A DNA stretch of 38,103 nt from a candidate division WOR-3 bacterium (GCA_039801905.1 JBDRVQ010000018.1:1-38103); one strand, 5' to 3'; counted from the stretch's first letter, positions 23,368-35,636 are shown. Made by a program: numbers and translations. The notes: a model not told the origin generated them from the sequence alone.

Positions 23368-26300
23368 ATGAAAAAGTATTTTGCGAAATTAAAACATTTT
23401 TGGGATATACCACCATTATTATCAATTCAGTTAAAGTCTTATCACTCTTTTCTCCAGATGGATACCCCACCGGAAAAGCGGAAATGCGAAGGTTTGGAGG
23501 CACTCTTCCGGGAAGTCTTCCCAATAGAAGATCCCCATCGGAATTTCGTTTTAGAATACATCTCCTACGAATTCGCCTCACCCACTTATACAATTGAAGA
23601 AGCGATTGAAAAAGGACTAAATTATTCCGTACCACTCTATGTCAATTTTCGCCTTATCCGCCGCGCACCATCAAAGGAGGGGTATCGGACAAAAGGTGTT
23701 GTGGAGCAGAAGATTTTTCTAATGGACTTTCCCCTCATGACGAAGCAGGGAACCTTTATCATCAATGGTATCGAACGGGTCGTTGTCAGCCAACTCCACC
23801 GGGCGCCGGGTCTCTACCTCCAAAGAGAGGAGGGGGAGGAATCAATCCTTTTAGTTCCCCTCCGGGGTGCTTGGTTTGAAATGCGGATTGATGCTAATGA
23901 ACAGATGGTTGTCCTTTTAGACCGACACCGCCGAATTCCAATTTTTACCTTTTTCCGAGCGCTTGGCTTTTCGCTGTCGGAAATTTTTGAGAAACTCTTT
24001 TCCGTAGAAGAGAAAGAGATAGAGGTTGGGGATGTGATTGTGGAAAAGATTACCGGAGAGGAGGGAAGGGTTTACTGTGATGTGGGCGATGAAGTAACCA
24101 CCGGGATTTATGATTTTCTTACCACGAAAGGGATTAAAAAAGCGAAGTGCGTACGGAGGGATACTCCCGGCCTCTCTGTCATCCTGCAGAGTTTAAAACA
24201 AGATTCGACCACCTCCAAAGAAGATGCCTTAAGAAAAATCTACCACCGCATCCGAGGGATTGCCGCCCATTCCTTAGAAATTGCCGAAAGTGTCGTCATG
24301 GGAATTCTTTTTGATAAACGCCGATTTGAATTGGGGAGCTGTGGACGGTATCGATTGAATCGGATATTTAATGAAAACCTCCCTCTTACGGAGACGGGTT
24401 TAACCCGTGACGATATCATCAAAATGGCCAAGCGGGCTCTCCTTTTCCACCATCGGCTTTTACCTCCAGATGACGTAGACCACCTGATTGCCCGTCGGGT
24501 GCGAGCGGTTGGGGAACTTTTAACTAACCATTTCCGAATCGCACTCCAGCAGTTAGCCCAAAGTATTCGGGAACGCGCCGCTCTGTTGGAAAATACCCAA
24601 TTAACACCCCACGAATTAATTAATACTCGGGGAGTATCTACCCTTGTGATGAAATTTTTCACCCAAAATCCCCTCTGCCAATTTATGGAACAAACTAATC
24701 CCCTTTCCAGTCTTATTCATAAGAGAAGAATCTCGGCTCTCGGTCCCGGAGGGCTGACTAAGGAGACAGCCGGTTTTGAAATTCGGGATGTCCATTATTC
24801 CCATTACGGACGGATCTGCCCCATTGAGACGCCAGAAGGCCCGAACATCGGGTTAATAAATACCATCGCCACTTATGCGGACATTAATGAACACGGTTTC
24901 ATCACGACACCCTATTGGAAAGTTAAGGACGGTGTTGTGACGAAAGAAATTCAGTACGTGAGTCCGGACGAGGAAGAAGAGCTAACTATTGCGGCAGTGG
25001 ACACCCCAATTGATGAAAACCGAAGAATCGTCGCCAAAGAGGTGATTGCCCGTCGGCGCGGAGATGTGATTACTGTCCCCCCGGAGGAAGTTACCCATAT
25101 GGATATATCTCCAAAACAACTATTCTCCCCTTCCACCATCCTTATTCCGTTTTTAGAACACGATGATGCCGACCGAGCCCTCATGGGAGCGAATATGCAA
25201 CGTCAGGCGGTGCCTCTTTTAATGCCTAAAAGACCTTTGGTGGCAACGGGAGTGGAAAAACGCTGGGCGGAGGAATCAGGTTTTTTACTTTTAGCCGAGG
25301 AAGATGCGGAAGTAGTTAAGGTTGATGCTTCGCGCATTTTACTCCGGACCAGTTCTGGACTTAAGGAAATGCGTCTCCAAAAATTTTTTAAGAGTAATCA
25401 GTATACCTGCCATAATCAAAAACCGGTAGTGAAAGAAGGGATGAAAGTAAAGAAGGGAGATTTATTAGCCGATGGCGCGAGCACCGATCAGGGAGAATTA
25501 GCCTTGGGAAGAGATGTCTTTGTGGCTTTCCTCCCCTGGCGGGGATACAATTATGAAGATGCAATATTAATTTCGGAAAATCTTTTACGTGAGGACGCCT
25601 TTACCTCCATCCAAATTTTGGAATTTGAAATCCAAGCCCGGATGACCAAGTTAGGACCAGAAGAAATTACCCGAGATATCCCAGGGACCCGAGAAGAAGA
25701 TTTAGCCAATTTGGACGCCTTCGGGATCATCCGGATTGGGGCAGAAGTGATCCCCGGTGATATATTGGTGGGAAGGATCACTCCCAAAGGGGAAACGGAA
25801 TTTACGCCGGAGGAGAAGTTACTCCGAGCCATTTTTGGAGAAAAGGCGGAAAATTATCGGGATACTTCCTTACGGGCGGAACCGGGGGTATACGGAACGG
25901 TGATTGATGTGAAAGTACTCACCCGCCGGGATGATAGTAGCCTAGCCAAAGATGTCTTTAAAAAGAGAGAGATGCAACTTCTAAAACAATACGAAGAGAA
26001 GAAACTTTTTGTTCAGAATCGGCGGGACGACCGATTGCGAAATATCCTTTTAGGGGAAGAGGCAGCGGTCAATGTGAAAGATAATAAAGACAACATCCTT
26101 CTCCGGAAAGGGGAGAAATTTACCGAAGACTTTTTCCGCTCCGGAAAGATCAGCAAGGTAAAAGATTTTGACCGGATTGTTGAATCCGAAAAAAAGTTAA
26201 AAGAGATTGCCAATGTCTTGAAAGAATACGAAATCGAGAGAAAGATGTGCGAGGACGAACTAGCAAAAGGGAAGGAAAAATTATTGCAGGGAGACGAACT

Positions 26301-27063
26301 TCCCCACGGAGTCTTAAAATGGGTCAGGGTCTTCATCGCCCAGAAGCGGCGGTTGAGTGTCGGTGACAAGATGGCTAATCGCCATGGAGGTAAGGGTGTC
26401 GTCGCGAAAATTTTGCCCGTGGAGGATATGCCTTTCTTAGCCGATGGCACACCAGTAGATATGGTTGTCAACCCCTTAGGTGTACCTTCAAGAATGAATA
26501 TCGGTCAAATTTTAGAAACTGTTTTAGGCTGGGCAGCGAAACGTTTAGGCTATCAGGCAATTGCTCCGCCGTTTGAGGGACCGTCCGTAGAAGAGATAAA
26601 AGAAGAATTGAAAAAAGCGGGGCTTCCCCCTGATGGAAAAGTTACTCTTTACGACGGGCGTACGGGTCTCCCCTTTAAGGAAAAAGTAGTGGTTGGTTAT
26701 ATGTATATGATGAAACTTATCCATATGGTTGATGATAAAATCCATTCCCGAGCGGTTGGTCGGTATTCTTTAATCACCCAGCAACCCTTAGGAGGTAAAG
26801 CGCAATTTGGTGGTCAGCGCTTTGGGGAAATGGAAGTCTGGGCATTAGAAGCCTACGGTGCCGCTCATACCCTTCAAGAGATGCTCACCATCAAATCCGA
26901 CGATGTGGAAGGCAGGACCGAACTTTTTGAATCCCTTTTCAAAGGGAAATCGCCACCGGAACCAAAAATCCCTGCCTCCTTCTCCGTGTTGACTAAGGAA
27001 TTACGGGGCCTCTGTTTAGATTTAATTCCGGAAAAGATGAAAGAAGAAAAGGAGAAGAAATAA
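23368..27063 (+). CDS. rpoB: RNA polymerase beta subunit
   Basis: 1231 residues. Conserved blocks: GTFIINGIERVVVSQLHRAPG, the rifampicin region ending HKRRISALGPGGL, CPIETPEGPNIGLI, GYNYEDAILISE, the DKMANRHGGKGVV block and the C-terminal QPLGGKAQFGGQRFGEMEVWA. It lacks the large lineage-specific insertions of proteobacterial RpoB. In the rifampicin pocket FFTQNPLCQFMEQTNPL replaces E. coli FFGSSQLSQFMDQNNPL: Pro at 510, Cys at 512 and Glu at 516 (E. coli numbers). The stop overlaps the rpoC start by one base. A 57-nt gap separates it from rplL. Confidence 0.98.
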   Translation: MKKYFAKLKHFWDIPPLLSIQLKSYHSFLQMDTPPEKRKCEGLEALFREVFPIEDPHRNFVLEYISYEFASPTYTIEEAIEKGLNYSVPLYVNFRLIRRAPSKEGYRTKGVVEQKIFLMDFPLMTKQGTFIINGIERVVVSQLHRAPGLYLQREEGEESILLVPLRGAWFEMRIDANEQMVVLLDRHRRIPIFTFFRALGFSLSEIFEKLFSVEEKEIEVGDVIVEKITGEEGRVYCDVGDEVTTGIYDFLTTKGIKKAKCVRRDTPGLSVILQSLKQDSTTSKEDALRKIYHRIRGIAAHSLEIAESVVMGILFDKRRFELGSCGRYRLNRIFNENLPLTETGLTRDDIIKMAKRALLFHHRLLPPDDVDHLIARRVRAVGELLTNHFRIALQQLAQSIRERAALLENTQLTPHELINTRGVSTLVMKFFTQNPLCQFMEQTNPLSSLIHKRRISALGPGGLTKETAGFEIRDVHYSHYGRICPIETPEGPNIGLINTIATYADINEHGFITTPYWKVKDGVVTKEIQYVSPDEEEELTIAAVDTPIDENRRIVAKEVIARRRGDVITVPPEEVTHMDISPKQLFSPSTILIPFLEHDDADRALMGANMQRQAVPLLMPKRPLVATGVEKRWAEESGFLLLAEEDAEVVKVDASRILLRTSSGLKEMRLQKFFKSNQYTCHNQKPVVKEGMKVKKGDLLADGASTDQGELALGRDVFVAFLPWRGYNYEDAILISENLLREDAFTSIQILEFEIQARMTKLGPEEITRDIPGTREEDLANLDAFGIIRIGAEVIPGDILVGRITPKGETEFTPEEKLLRAIFGEKAENYRDTSLRAEPGVYGTVIDVKVLTRRDDSSLAKDVFKKREMQLLKQYEEKKLFVQNRRDDRLRNILLGEEAAVNVKDNKDNILLRKGEKFTEDFFRSGKISKVKDFDRIVESEKKLKEIANVLKEYEIERKMCEDELAKGKEKLLQGDELPHGVLKWVRVFIAQKRRLSVGDKMANRHGGKGVVAKILPVEDMPFLADGTPVDMVVNPLGVPSRMNIGQILETVLGWAAKRLGYQAIAPPFEGPSVEEIKEELKKAGLPPDGKVTLYDGRTGLPFKEKVVVGYMYMMKLIHMVDDKIHSRAVGRYSLITQQPLGGKAQFGGQRFGEMEVWALEAYGAAHTLQEMLTIKSDDVEGRTELFESLFKGKSPPEPKIPASFSVLTKELRGLCLDLIPEKMKEEKEKK

Positions 27064-30000
27064 TGGAAGAGATATTCAAAGACTTTGATACCCTCCGACT
27101 CACCCTTGTTTCTCCGGAATTAATTCAAAAGTCAGTAAAAGAAAAAGGGTGGTCTTGGGGGGAAGTAACAAAACCAGATACTATTAATTACCGGACGCAA
27201 AAACCGGAAAGGGATGGCCTCTTCTGCGAAAGAATTTTTGGTCCGGTAAGAGATTACGAATGCAACTGTGGTAAATTTAAAAAGATTCGGTATAAAGGAA
27301 TCATCTGTGACCGGTGCGGGGTTGAAGTAACCCTCTCTAAAGTCCGGCGGGAGCGAATGGGTCATATAAAACTGGTGGTACCAGTGGCTCACGTTCTTTT
27401 TTATCAGGTTCCTCCTTCTAAAATCGGTCTTCTCTTAGATCTCACCATTAACGAAATTGAAAGCATATTAAATTACGAAGTTTACGTCGTTTTAGAACCG
27501 GGTGCTTCTCCCTACAACCGCGGTGACCTCTTAGAGGAAGAGGACTATTTGGAAATCAAGGATAAATATGAGAAATTCTTTGCCGAGACGGGAGCGGTTG
27601 CTTTAAAGTACCTTTTGTCAAAATTGGACTTAGATGATTTGGCGGCAGACTTGAAGGTAAGAATGGATCGGGAGCCTTCCAAGCGATTTTCTCTCCTTCG
27701 GCGGTTAAAGGTTGTGGAAGCTTTCCGGAATTCCGAAGTGAAACCCGAATGGATGATATTAGAAGCGATCCCCGTCATTCCTCCCGATTTGAGACCCTTA
27801 GTGCCATTGGAAGGCGGTCGTTTCGCCACTTCTGATTTGAACGATCTTTATAAACGAGTAATCGTCCGGAACAATCGCTTAAAACATCTTTTGAGTATCA
27901 AAACCCCCAATATCATTCTAAAAAACGAAAAAAGGATGTTACAAGATGCGGTTGATGCTCTTTTCTCTAACGAAACCCGCCCCCGGCCAGCAAAGGGAGC
28001 AGGGGGAAAAATTCTCAAATCCCTCTGCGAAACGCTCCGCGGAAAACAAGGCCGATTCCGAAGGAACCTTTTAGGTAAGAGAGTTGACTATTCTGGCCGT
28101 TCGGTCATCGTTGTTGACCCAACACTCCGTCTCCACCAGTGTGCCCTGCCAAAAGAAATCGCCTACGAATTATTCAAGCCCCTCATTATGCGGAAGTTCG
28201 AGGAGAAGAAATTAACCGAGGGGGAAAACGCGGCTAAACTTCTCCATAAAAAATGCCCGCCCGAAGTCTGGGAAATTTTAGAGGAGATCACAAAAGACCA
28301 TCCTGTGCTCTTAAATCGTGCCCCGACCCTCCACCGACCTTCAATTGAAGCCTTCTTCCCCGTTCTAGTAGAACATCGGGCAATTGGGATTCATCCTTGT
28401 GTCTGTCCACCTTTCAATGCTGATTTTGACGGGGATACGATGGCGGTTCATCTTCCTCTCACTCCAGAGGCGATTTTAGAATCGATGCTCCTGCTTCTCG
28501 CACCTTTTAATATCCTCTCGCCGGCTCACGGCAAGCCACTAATGGTTCCGACCCAAGATATCGTAGCGGGTATCTACTATCTAACAAAACTCAATCCCCA
28601 GGCGAAGCGGATCGATAGGGTTTATGCCGATTTTAATGAAATTATCTCCGCTTACGAATTGGGTGAGATGGAATTGCATACGATGATTAAGTTTCGCTAC
28701 AATAATACGGATTACGAGACAACTGTCGGCCGGGTGATCTTCAATAAGATTCTGCCCGAAACCCTCCGTTTTGCTAATGACCTTTTTAATAAAGAGAAAC
28801 TCGCCTCCCTAATTTATCAGTGCCACCGAAAGCTAGGAAGCGAAAGGGCGGCCAAACTCCTTGACGACATCAAAGACTTAGGGTTTGAAATTGCCACCAT
28901 CGCCGGCATCTCCATCGGAATGGATGACATTGTTGTTCCCAAGGAGAAACCAAAGATCTTAAAAGAGAGTGAAGAAGAATTAAAGCGTCATTACCACAAC
29001 TACCGCCGGGGCCTCATTTCTGAAAGTGAGAAGTACAACTTAGTAGTTAGCACCTGGACCCAGGCTGCGGCGCGGGTGGAATCGGCATTGATGAAAGCCT
29101 TGGAAGCAGATAAAAGTGGCTTTAACCCCCTATTTCTCCTTTTAGATTCGGGCGCCCGGGGTTCCAAAAGTCAGGCAGTTCAAATCGGTGGAATGCGCGG
29201 ATTAATGTCCAAACCCCAACGGAAAATTGTGGGCGAAGAAATTATTGAAACCCCAATCAAAAGTTCTTTCAAAGAAGGGCTTTCGGTTTGGGAATATTTC
29301 ATTTCCACCCATGGGGCGCGTAAAGGATTAACCGACACCGCTCTCAAAACCTCTGAGGCAGGTTATTTAACCCGCCGCTTAGTAGATGTGGCGCAGGATG
29401 TCGTCATTACTATGGAAGACTGCGGAACCATCTTGGGACAAGAGGTCTCCGCTCTGCGCGAGGGGGGTGATATCATTGAACCGCTTTCGGAGAGAATCTT
29501 GGGGCGGATTCCTGTAGAAGACATCATCAATCCGATTACGAAGGAGGTAATTGTCAAAGCTGGAGAAGAGATCACCGAAGAGGCAGCAGAGGAGATAGAA
29601 AATTCCGGAATTACCACCGTCAAGGTCCGCTCGGTTCTAACCTGTGAGGCGCCTCATGGCCTTTGTGTGAAATGTTACGGCCGAAATCCGGCAACGGGGA
29701 GATTGGTAGAAGTGGGAGAGGCGGTAGGGATAATTGCCGCTCAATCAATTGGAGAACCAGGAACCCAGCTCACTTTAAAAACTTTCCATATGGGGGGTGC
29801 GGCAACCGGTGTTTCCGAAGAAAATAAGGCATTAGCGAAGTTTGATGGTGTAGTAAAATTTGATAGATTATCGGTTGTTAAACGCTCGGATGGGGAAACC
29901 GTGGCTCTCGCACCGGGTAAGATCATCCTCTCTCATAACCATCGGGTCCTCAATTATGAAGTCCCCGAAGGAGCAATTATTAAAGTTAGAGATAAAGAGG

Positions 30001-31082
30001 AAGTAAAGGAAGGGGCGACCCTTTTTGAATGGGAACCCTATTCCATTCTCATAATGGCAAAAAAATCGGGTCGGGTGAGATATGCGGATATTGAATTAGG
30101 CATCACCTTGCGGGAGGATGTTGACGAACGAACGGAACGCCGAGAAAAGATTATCACTGAAGACCGAGAAAGAAAAAGGCACCCACGAATTGAAATAATT
30201 GACGAAGAAGGACGCATTTTAGAAAAACATCCTCTACCTAAGGATGCCTATTTGGTGGTGGAGGATAATCAGAGAGTGATGGCAGGTGATACCTTAGCCC
30301 GCTTCTTAAAAGAGGTGGCTAAAATAAAAGATATCACAGGTGGCTTACCAAAGGTTGCGGAACTATTTGAAGCGAAGCGGATAAAAGACCCGGCAATTAT
30401 TTCGGAGATTGAGGGCACGGTGGAGGTGGAGGAACCACATCTGGGAATGAGAACCGTGAAGGTAATCTCCCAAGAAGGGATGGAGAAGTCTTATCGGATT
30501 CCCTACGGAAAGTATCTCTTGGTAAGAAGTGGGGATAAGGTGAAAGCCGGAGATAAACTTTGTGAAGGAGAGATCGACCCTCACGATGTCTTAAAGGTCA
30601 AAGGATGGCTGGCGGTTCAGGAATTCCTTGCCAACCAGATATTGGCTGTCTACCGAATCCAAAATGTGAAGATTGATGATAAACATATTTCAATAATCGT
30701 GCGGCAGATGTTACGAAAAGTAAAAATTGAAGACCCAGGCGATTCTAATTTCTCGGAAGACGAAATTGTGGAAAGACAGAGGGTCTTGGAAGAGAATAAA
30801 AAATTGTCTCAAGAGAACCGGAAGCCCATTAGGCATCAACCAATCCTTCTGGGGATCACCCGAGCGGCACTTCTTACCGAAAGTTTTCTTTCTGCCGCTT
30901 CTTTCCAAGAAACGACCCGCATTCTTTCCGAAGCCGCCATTGCACAAAGAATTGATTACCTCCGTGGCTTAAAAGAAAACGTGATCGTTGGTCGCTTGAT
31001 TCCCGCTGGAACGGGATTTCGGGAATTTAGAAAAAAAGTGATGGAAACTAAAGAGGAGAAAGAACAAAGGGAGGCTGGATAA
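27063..31082 (+). CDS. rpoC: RNA polymerase beta' subunit
   Basis: 1339 residues. N-terminal zinc site [20 protein letters not shown] (about 68-87), bridging elements [15 protein letters not shown]-like (here [19 protein letters not shown]), the lid/rudder region [16 protein letters not shown], the catalytic loop [14 protein letters not shown] with three Asp, and the second zinc site with [13 protein letters not shown]. The trigger-loop/bridge region [20 protein letters not shown] and the C-terminal [20 protein letters not shown] are intact. It overlaps rpoB by 1 nt and is followed 3 nt later by rpsL. Confidence 0.98.
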   Translation: MEEIFKDFDTLRLTLVSPELIQKSVKEKGWSWGEVTKPDTINYRTQKPERDGLFCERIFGPVRDYECNCGKFKKIRYKGIICDRCGVEVTLSKVRRERMGHIKLVVPVAHVLFYQVPPSKIGLLLDLTINEIESILNYEVYVVLEPGASPYNRGDLLEEEDYLEIKDKYEKFFAETGAVALKYLLSKLDLDDLAADLKVRMDREPSKRFSLLRRLKVVEAFRNSEVKPEWMILEAIPVIPPDLRPLVPLEGGRFATSDLNDLYKRVIVRNNRLKHLLSIKTPNIILKNEKRMLQDAVDALFSNETRPRPAKGAGGKILKSLCETLRGKQGRFRRNLLGKRVDYSGRSVIVVDPTLRLHQCALPKEIAYELFKPLIMRKFEEKKLTEGENAAKLLHKKCPPEVWEILEEITKDHPVLLNRAPTLHRPSIEAFFPVLVEHRAIGIHPCVCPPFNADFDGDTMAVHLPLTPEAILESMLLLLAPFNILSPAHGKPLMVPTQDIVAGIYYLTKLNPQAKRIDRVYADFNEIISAYELGEMELHTMIKFRYNNTDYETTVGRVIFNKILPETLRFANDLFNKEKLASLIYQCHRKLGSERAAKLLDDIKDLGFEIATIAGISIGMDDIVVPKEKPKILKESEEELKRHYHNYRRGLISESEKYNLVVSTWTQAAARVESALMKALEADKSGFNPLFLLLDSGARGSKSQAVQIGGMRGLMSKPQRKIVGEEIIETPIKSSFKEGLSVWEYFISTHGARKGLTDTALKTSEAGYLTRRLVDVAQDVVITMEDCGTILGQEVSALREGGDIIEPLSERILGRIPVEDIINPITKEVIVKAGEEITEEAAEEIENSGITTVKVRSVLTCEAPHGLCVKCYGRNPATGRLVEVGEAVGIIAAQSIGEPGTQLTLKTFHMGGAATGVSEENKALAKFDGVVKFDRLSVVKRSDGETVALAPGKIILSHNHRVLNYEVPEGAIIKVRDKEEVKEGATLFEWEPYSILIMAKKSGRVRYADIELGITLREDVDERTERREKIITEDRERKRHPRIEIIDEEGRILEKHPLPKDAYLVVEDNQRVMAGDTLARFLKEVAKIKDITGGLPKVAELFEAKRIKDPAIISEIEGTVEVEEPHLGMRTVKVISQEGMEKSYRIPYGKYLLVRSGDKVKAGDKLCEGEIDPHDVLKVKGWLAVQEFLANQILAVYRIQNVKIDDKHISIIVRQMLRKVKIEDPGDSNFSEDEIVERQRVLEENKKLSQENRKPIRHQPILLGITRAALLTESFLSAASFQETTRILSEAAIAQRIDYLRGLKENVIVGRLIPAGTGFREFRKKVMETKEEKEQREAG

Positions 31083-31085
31083 ATT

Positions 31086-31948
<863 letters not shown>

Positions 31949-31972
31949 GGTAAAAAGTAATCGGTAAGTCTT

Positions 31973-34837
31973 TTATTTAATTATTATCTTCCGATATAAA
32001 CCTTCCCTCCCTTGTGGGTGGAACCTTAAAAAATAAACCCCACTGGGCAGATTGAGTTCCAAAGAGAAATTATTCTCACCTCCCTCTCCCTTCTTCTCTA
32101 TTTTTTGGAGGAGCCGACCTGCCGGGTCATAAATTAGCAAGACAAGATTATCCCTTTCGGGTAGAAAATAGGATACGAAAAACTTTCCCGTATTGGGATT
32201 TGGATAAACGGAAAAGTGAAAACCCTTTCTTAACTCTCCTTCTTTTTCGGTAATTTCTTCCTCATCCTCTTCTAAAAATCTCTTCTCGGTGGTATCCCAG
32301 GAGAACATCCAGAATTCAAAAGTTCGGTTTCCTTTTAGGGCGTAGATATTGCCACCGGCCTGCGCTAATGCCCCTCCGCTCTTCACCTTTCTGTTTGAAG
32401 GATAAGTAGGAATTGGTGGTAACTCCACCCAGGTATCTAATTCTGGGAAATAACCCCAGAATTCATCGGTATTCCCACCTTTGAGGAGGTAGACAATACG
32501 CCGGCTCCCATCATAAGCCATCGCTGCCCCATCCCGCACACGGCTTCTTTTCCCCAAGCGATTAAATAAAGGCACATCCCTCCTCGTTTGCCATTCCCCA
32601 TTATCATAATCGTAGGCAAAAAATTCATTATAATGAGATTTCACACAATAGATATAATCACCCGCCCTTACAAGGCAGCTTCCTGCCTTGCACTCTTTTT
32701 GACTTTTACCGGGAGGGACTTCTGGCAAAGTGGTCCAAGAATCACCCTGAATATGATAGCGATAAAATTCCCTCGTTCTGCTTCCTTTCAAAAAATAGAT
32801 GTAGCGATTTTGACCCTGCCGTAAATAAGCCAATCCCGAACCGTATTTCACCTTTTTCCCAGAATAACCCAAGGGAACTCCCTTTGCTATTTGGTGCCAA
32901 GTATCTTGGTTGGTAAAATACTTCCAAAATTCCAAGGTATTTCCCCCTTTTATTGCATAGATCACGCTATCTACCCCATCATAAGTGAGGGCCGCTCCAT
33001 TTTTTATCCTCCTTTTACCATCCGGGGCATAGGGAATACTGCATCTCATCGTCCAACTGTCCCCTGAGATACTATACATCTGAAATTCGTTCGTATTATT
33101 TCCCTTAAAGGCATAGATATATCTACCCCGCACCGCCACCAAACTGCCACCGTATTTTACTGGCTTTTGACTCGGTCCAAAAAGGAGATAAGGTTTCATA
33201 ACCCAACCCGCTGGTGTTGGTGGTCTAACAATAAAAGTACCGATCTTGAAATTATTAGTAGGATTCTCGTCGCCAATAAGTAAGGTTGAGCACTTTGCGG
33301 TATAGGTATCGCCAATTGTGAAAAGAAGGCCCGGAAATTGAATCTCAATCGTGTCTAAGGCGGAAAGGAGAGTATCCAGAGTCCGAGAGTAAATAACCTG
33401 TCCTTTTCGGAAAATGGTAAATTGGCAGGCGAAATGCTCCTCCGTTCCCCCATAATTGATTATCCTTGCTCTTGGGACCCGGGCAGTATAAGCATCAAAT
33501 TCTCCAGCAGGAGAAAGAAGGGAATCAACACCAATATCTCTTATTTGGTGGTATTTGATAATCCCGATCTCCCCTCCCGAGAAATTTCCTATTAGATAGA
33601 TATCATTAAAATTGTCAAGATTTATTCCAACCAATTCGTCTCTCCCGCTTCGCACGTATCGTTTCACCCATTCCCTCTTCCCCAAGGGAGAGTACTTGAT
33701 TAAAAGGAAATCAAAGTCGGAATTTGGGTCGTAACTACTCCCTCCCACATAAACGTTACTCTTTTCATCAAGGCATAAAGCAACTGCGCACTCTCGGTTA
33801 TTATTTCGGTCATAAGATAAATCCCATATCCGATTACCCTGCCCGTCATATTTTAAGGTGAGAAAGTCTTCATTACTCCCATCCCAGGAAGAGCCAGTGA
33901 CGTAAAGATTCCCATTAGCATCGGAAACAATGGCTCTTGGTAAATCATCATCATTGGTGGAAGAACGATTATAGTTACGGATCCAAATGGTCTCCCCATT
34001 TAAACTATATTTAACCATTCCAATATCATAAAATCCGTTGCTCGCTTCCGTATACCCGACAACAAAAAGATTTCCATTTGGAGAAAGATTGAGAAGTAAT
34101 CCTTTATCCTCCCTGCCAGCAGCACGGTTGTATCTCCGAGTCCAGATGGTTTCCCCATTAGGACTATATTTTATTGTTAGAAAATCTTCGGAACCATTGT
34201 GAGAGATATAGCCTGTAACATAAACATTCCCGGCACTATCCGTAATGACCGCAGCGGCACTGTCATTGGCGCTATCCGAACCCGCATAATACCTATGCCA
34301 GAGGAGCTCGCCATTAGAAGCATATTTTATCGTCAAATAGTCATAATTAACCCCTTGCCTTTGGCTCATACCAGTAACTAAAACATTCCTGTCCTTATCC
34401 AGCGCAATTCCTGAGGGGACGTCAAATAAATCACCAGTAAATCTTCTTGTCCACACGGTATCCAAATTGGAATCATATTTTATCGTTAGGTAATCCCGGT
34501 CCGTTCCCATTCCCTTACTCCAACCGGTCACATAGAGATTACCCGAATCATCAAGAACCATTGCGGTAATCATTTCGGAATCGTTTGCTAAATGGTTATT
34601 AAAGAAGGCGCTGTCAATGAGGTTACCATTTGGGTCATATTTTAGGAGGAGAAAATCGTCCCGATTTCCTCCTCGCTCGATGAAGCCGCCAATATAAATA
34701 TTGCCTAACTTATCCATTTGGCAAACCGCCGCCCGAGCGGGGGAAGGGCTATGATAGATTCTCACCCAAAGGGTATCAACCTGGGAGAAAAGAAAATTGA
34801 AAGAAAATATAGAAAAGAAAAATTTTAACCATTTCAT
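31973..34837 (-). CDS. Secreted SBBP/Kelch-like protein with C-terminal sorting domain
   Basis: 954 residues. A signal peptide (KWLKFFFSIFSFNFLFS) precedes eight or so SBBP-type blades (about 20-440), each with 'FLTIKY-x-PNGE-x-W-x-RRY' and 'D-x-x-GN-x-YVTG', for example NVLVTGMSQRQGVNYDYLTI. A CARDB-like sandwich follows (about 440-560; RARIINYGGTEEHFACQFTI), then six or so Kelch-like blades (about 575-860; YAIKGGNTLEFWKYF, YLLKGGNTDEFWGYF). The C-terminus (about 875-954; FSVYPNPNTGKFFVSYFLPE ... LPSGVYFLRF) is a type A sorting domain. It is probably a large cell-surface or secreted protein with binding roles; the ligand is unknown. A TTGACT-17-TATAAT promoter and a GGGAG binding site precede the ATG. 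Confidence 0.85.
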   Translation of the reverse strand: MKWLKFFFSIFSFNFLFSQVDTLWVRIYHSPSPARAAVCQMDKLGNIYIGGFIERGGNRDDFLLLKYDPNGNLIDSAFFNNHLANDSEMITAMVLDDSGNLYVTGWSKGMGTDRDYLTIKYDSNLDTVWTRRFTGDLFDVPSGIALDKDRNVLVTGMSQRQGVNYDYLTIKYASNGELLWHRYYAGSDSANDSAAAVITDSAGNVYVTGYISHNGSEDFLTIKYSPNGETIWTRRYNRAAGREDKGLLLNLSPNGNLFVVGYTEASNGFYDIGMVKYSLNGETIWIRNYNRSSTNDDDLPRAIVSDANGNLYVTGSSWDGSNEDFLTLKYDGQGNRIWDLSYDRNNNRECAVALCLDEKSNVYVGGSSYDPNSDFDFLLIKYSPLGKREWVKRYVRSGRDELVGINLDNFNDIYLIGNFSGGEIGIIKYHQIRDIGVDSLLSPAGEFDAYTARVPRARIINYGGTEEHFACQFTIFRKGQVIYSRTLDTLLSALDTIEIQFPGLLFTIGDTYTAKCSTLLIGDENPTNNFKIGTFIVRPPTPAGWVMKPYLLFGPSQKPVKYGGSLVAVRGRYIYAFKGNNTNEFQMYSISGDSWTMRCSIPYAPDGKRRIKNGAALTYDGVDSVIYAIKGGNTLEFWKYFTNQDTWHQIAKGVPLGYSGKKVKYGSGLAYLRQGQNRYIYFLKGSRTREFYRYHIQGDSWTTLPEVPPGKSQKECKAGSCLVRAGDYIYCVKSHYNEFFAYDYDNGEWQTRRDVPLFNRLGKRSRVRDGAAMAYDGSRRIVYLLKGGNTDEFWGYFPELDTWVELPPIPTYPSNRKVKSGGALAQAGGNIYALKGNRTFEFWMFSWDTTEKRFLEEDEEEITEKEGELRKGFHFSVYPNPNTGKFFVSYFLPERDNLVLLIYDPAGRLLQKIEKKGEGGENNFSLELNLPSGVYFLRFHPQGREGLYRKIIIK

Positions 34838-34863
34838 ATTCGCTCCCCTAAACTTTATAACTC

Positions 34864-34892
34864 ATTATAACACCAAAAAAATAAAAAGTCAA
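34864..34892 (-). promoter_or_regulatory. Promoter of the SBBP/Kelch-like gene
   Basis: Minus strand TTGACT (34892-34887), 17-nt spacer, TATAAT (34869-34864), 26 nt before the ATG at 34837. The leader contains GGGGAG, so this gene is translated with a Shine-Dalgarno. Confidence 0.75.
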
Positions 34893-35008
34893 TCGCCATC
34901 TTCACTCCCTTCCCCAATAATTCAACCCGAACCTTTGCCTTCCCTAAGGAAGAGGAAGTTAAAAAAGAAATAGGAAGGTCCAGAATTATAGCCCAAAGAA
35001 TTGGAGAG

Positions 35009-35036
35009 TTGACAAAAGAAAAAAAATAGGTATTAT
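35009..35036 (+). promoter_or_regulatory. Promoter of secG-rplU, predicted leaderless
   Basis: TTGACA (35009-35014), 16-nt spacer, TATTAT (35031-35036), 5 nt to the ATG at 35042; no Shine-Dalgarno. Confidence 0.75.
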
Positions 35037-35041
35037 AAACT

Positions 35042-35317
35042 ATGTTTACAGTATTATTGGTATTTCATTTTTTGGTTGCGATCATTTTGATTTTGGTCGT
35101 TCTTTTACAGCAACCGCAGAAAGGCGGAATGTCAACTGTTTTCGGCGGCGGGGAATCAATTTTCGGCGGCGGTGGTATCTCTCCCTTTATGACCAAACTC
35201 ACCTCTGCCTTAGCCGCGATCTTCCTCCTCACTTCCCTCCTTCTGGTTATGACCTCCGCCCGGCAGAGTCGGACCCAATTACCTCAAAAACCAACAACCG
35301 AAGAAAGGGGACGGTGA
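35042..35317 (+). CDS. secG: Preprotein translocase subunit SecG
   Basis: 91 residues. Two transmembrane helices (about 3-22, LLVFHFLVAIILILVVLLQQ; and about 50-68, ALAAIFLLTSLLLVMTSAR) are joined by the family loop with QPQKGGMSTVFGGGESIFGG and SPFMTKLTSALA. SecG supports SecA-driven export through SecYE. It starts 5 nt after a -10 box without a Shine-Dalgarno. The rplU start follows 1 nt after the stop. Confidence 0.95.
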   Translation: MFTVLLVFHFLVAIILILVVLLQQPQKGGMSTVFGGGESIFGGGGISPFMTKLTSALAAIFLLTSLLLVMTSARQSRTQLPQKPTTEERGR

Positions 35318-35318
35318 G

Positions 35319-35636
35319 ATGTTAGCCATTGCTAAAATAAAGGGGTTTCAATATTTAGTTAAAGAAGGGGATAAGATTATCATTCCCAACTGTCCGGTTC
35401 CCGAAGGAGAAACGATTAAGTTTGACGAGGTCCTATTTTTGAAGACCCCCGAAAGGACAATTATCGGCAATCCAACCATTGCTAGCGCCTCGGTGGAAGC
35501 CAAGGTTCTATCTCATTTTAAGGGGAAAAAGATAATTGTTTTTAAGTTCCGCCGGCGGGAGAACTATCGGCGAAAAAAAGGACACCGTGATTTACTCACC
35601 AAAATTGAAATAACGAAAATTAACCCTCCCCAATAA
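35319..35636 (+). CDS. rplU: Ribosomal protein L21
   Basis: 105 residues, typical L21. IAKIKGFQYLVKEGDKIIIP, the FDEVLFLKTPE turn, and the RNA-binding end KKIIVFKFRRRENYRRKKGH-RD. It is coupled to secG; its usual partner rpmA (L27) does not follow. Instead a convergent tRNA-Val is found. Confidence 0.94.
   Translation: MLAIAKIKGFQYLVKEGDKIIIPNCPVPEGETIKFDEVLFLKTPERTIIGNPTIASASVEAKVLSHFKGKKIIVFKFRRRENYRRKKGHRDLLTKIEITKINPPQ

Noticed and set aside
34870-35030. A coding-like plus frame (FAFPKEEEVKKEIGRSRII) upstream of secG
   Set aside because: It has no start codon and contains the secG -35 box; it may be the tail of a deleted gene but no family is recognised.
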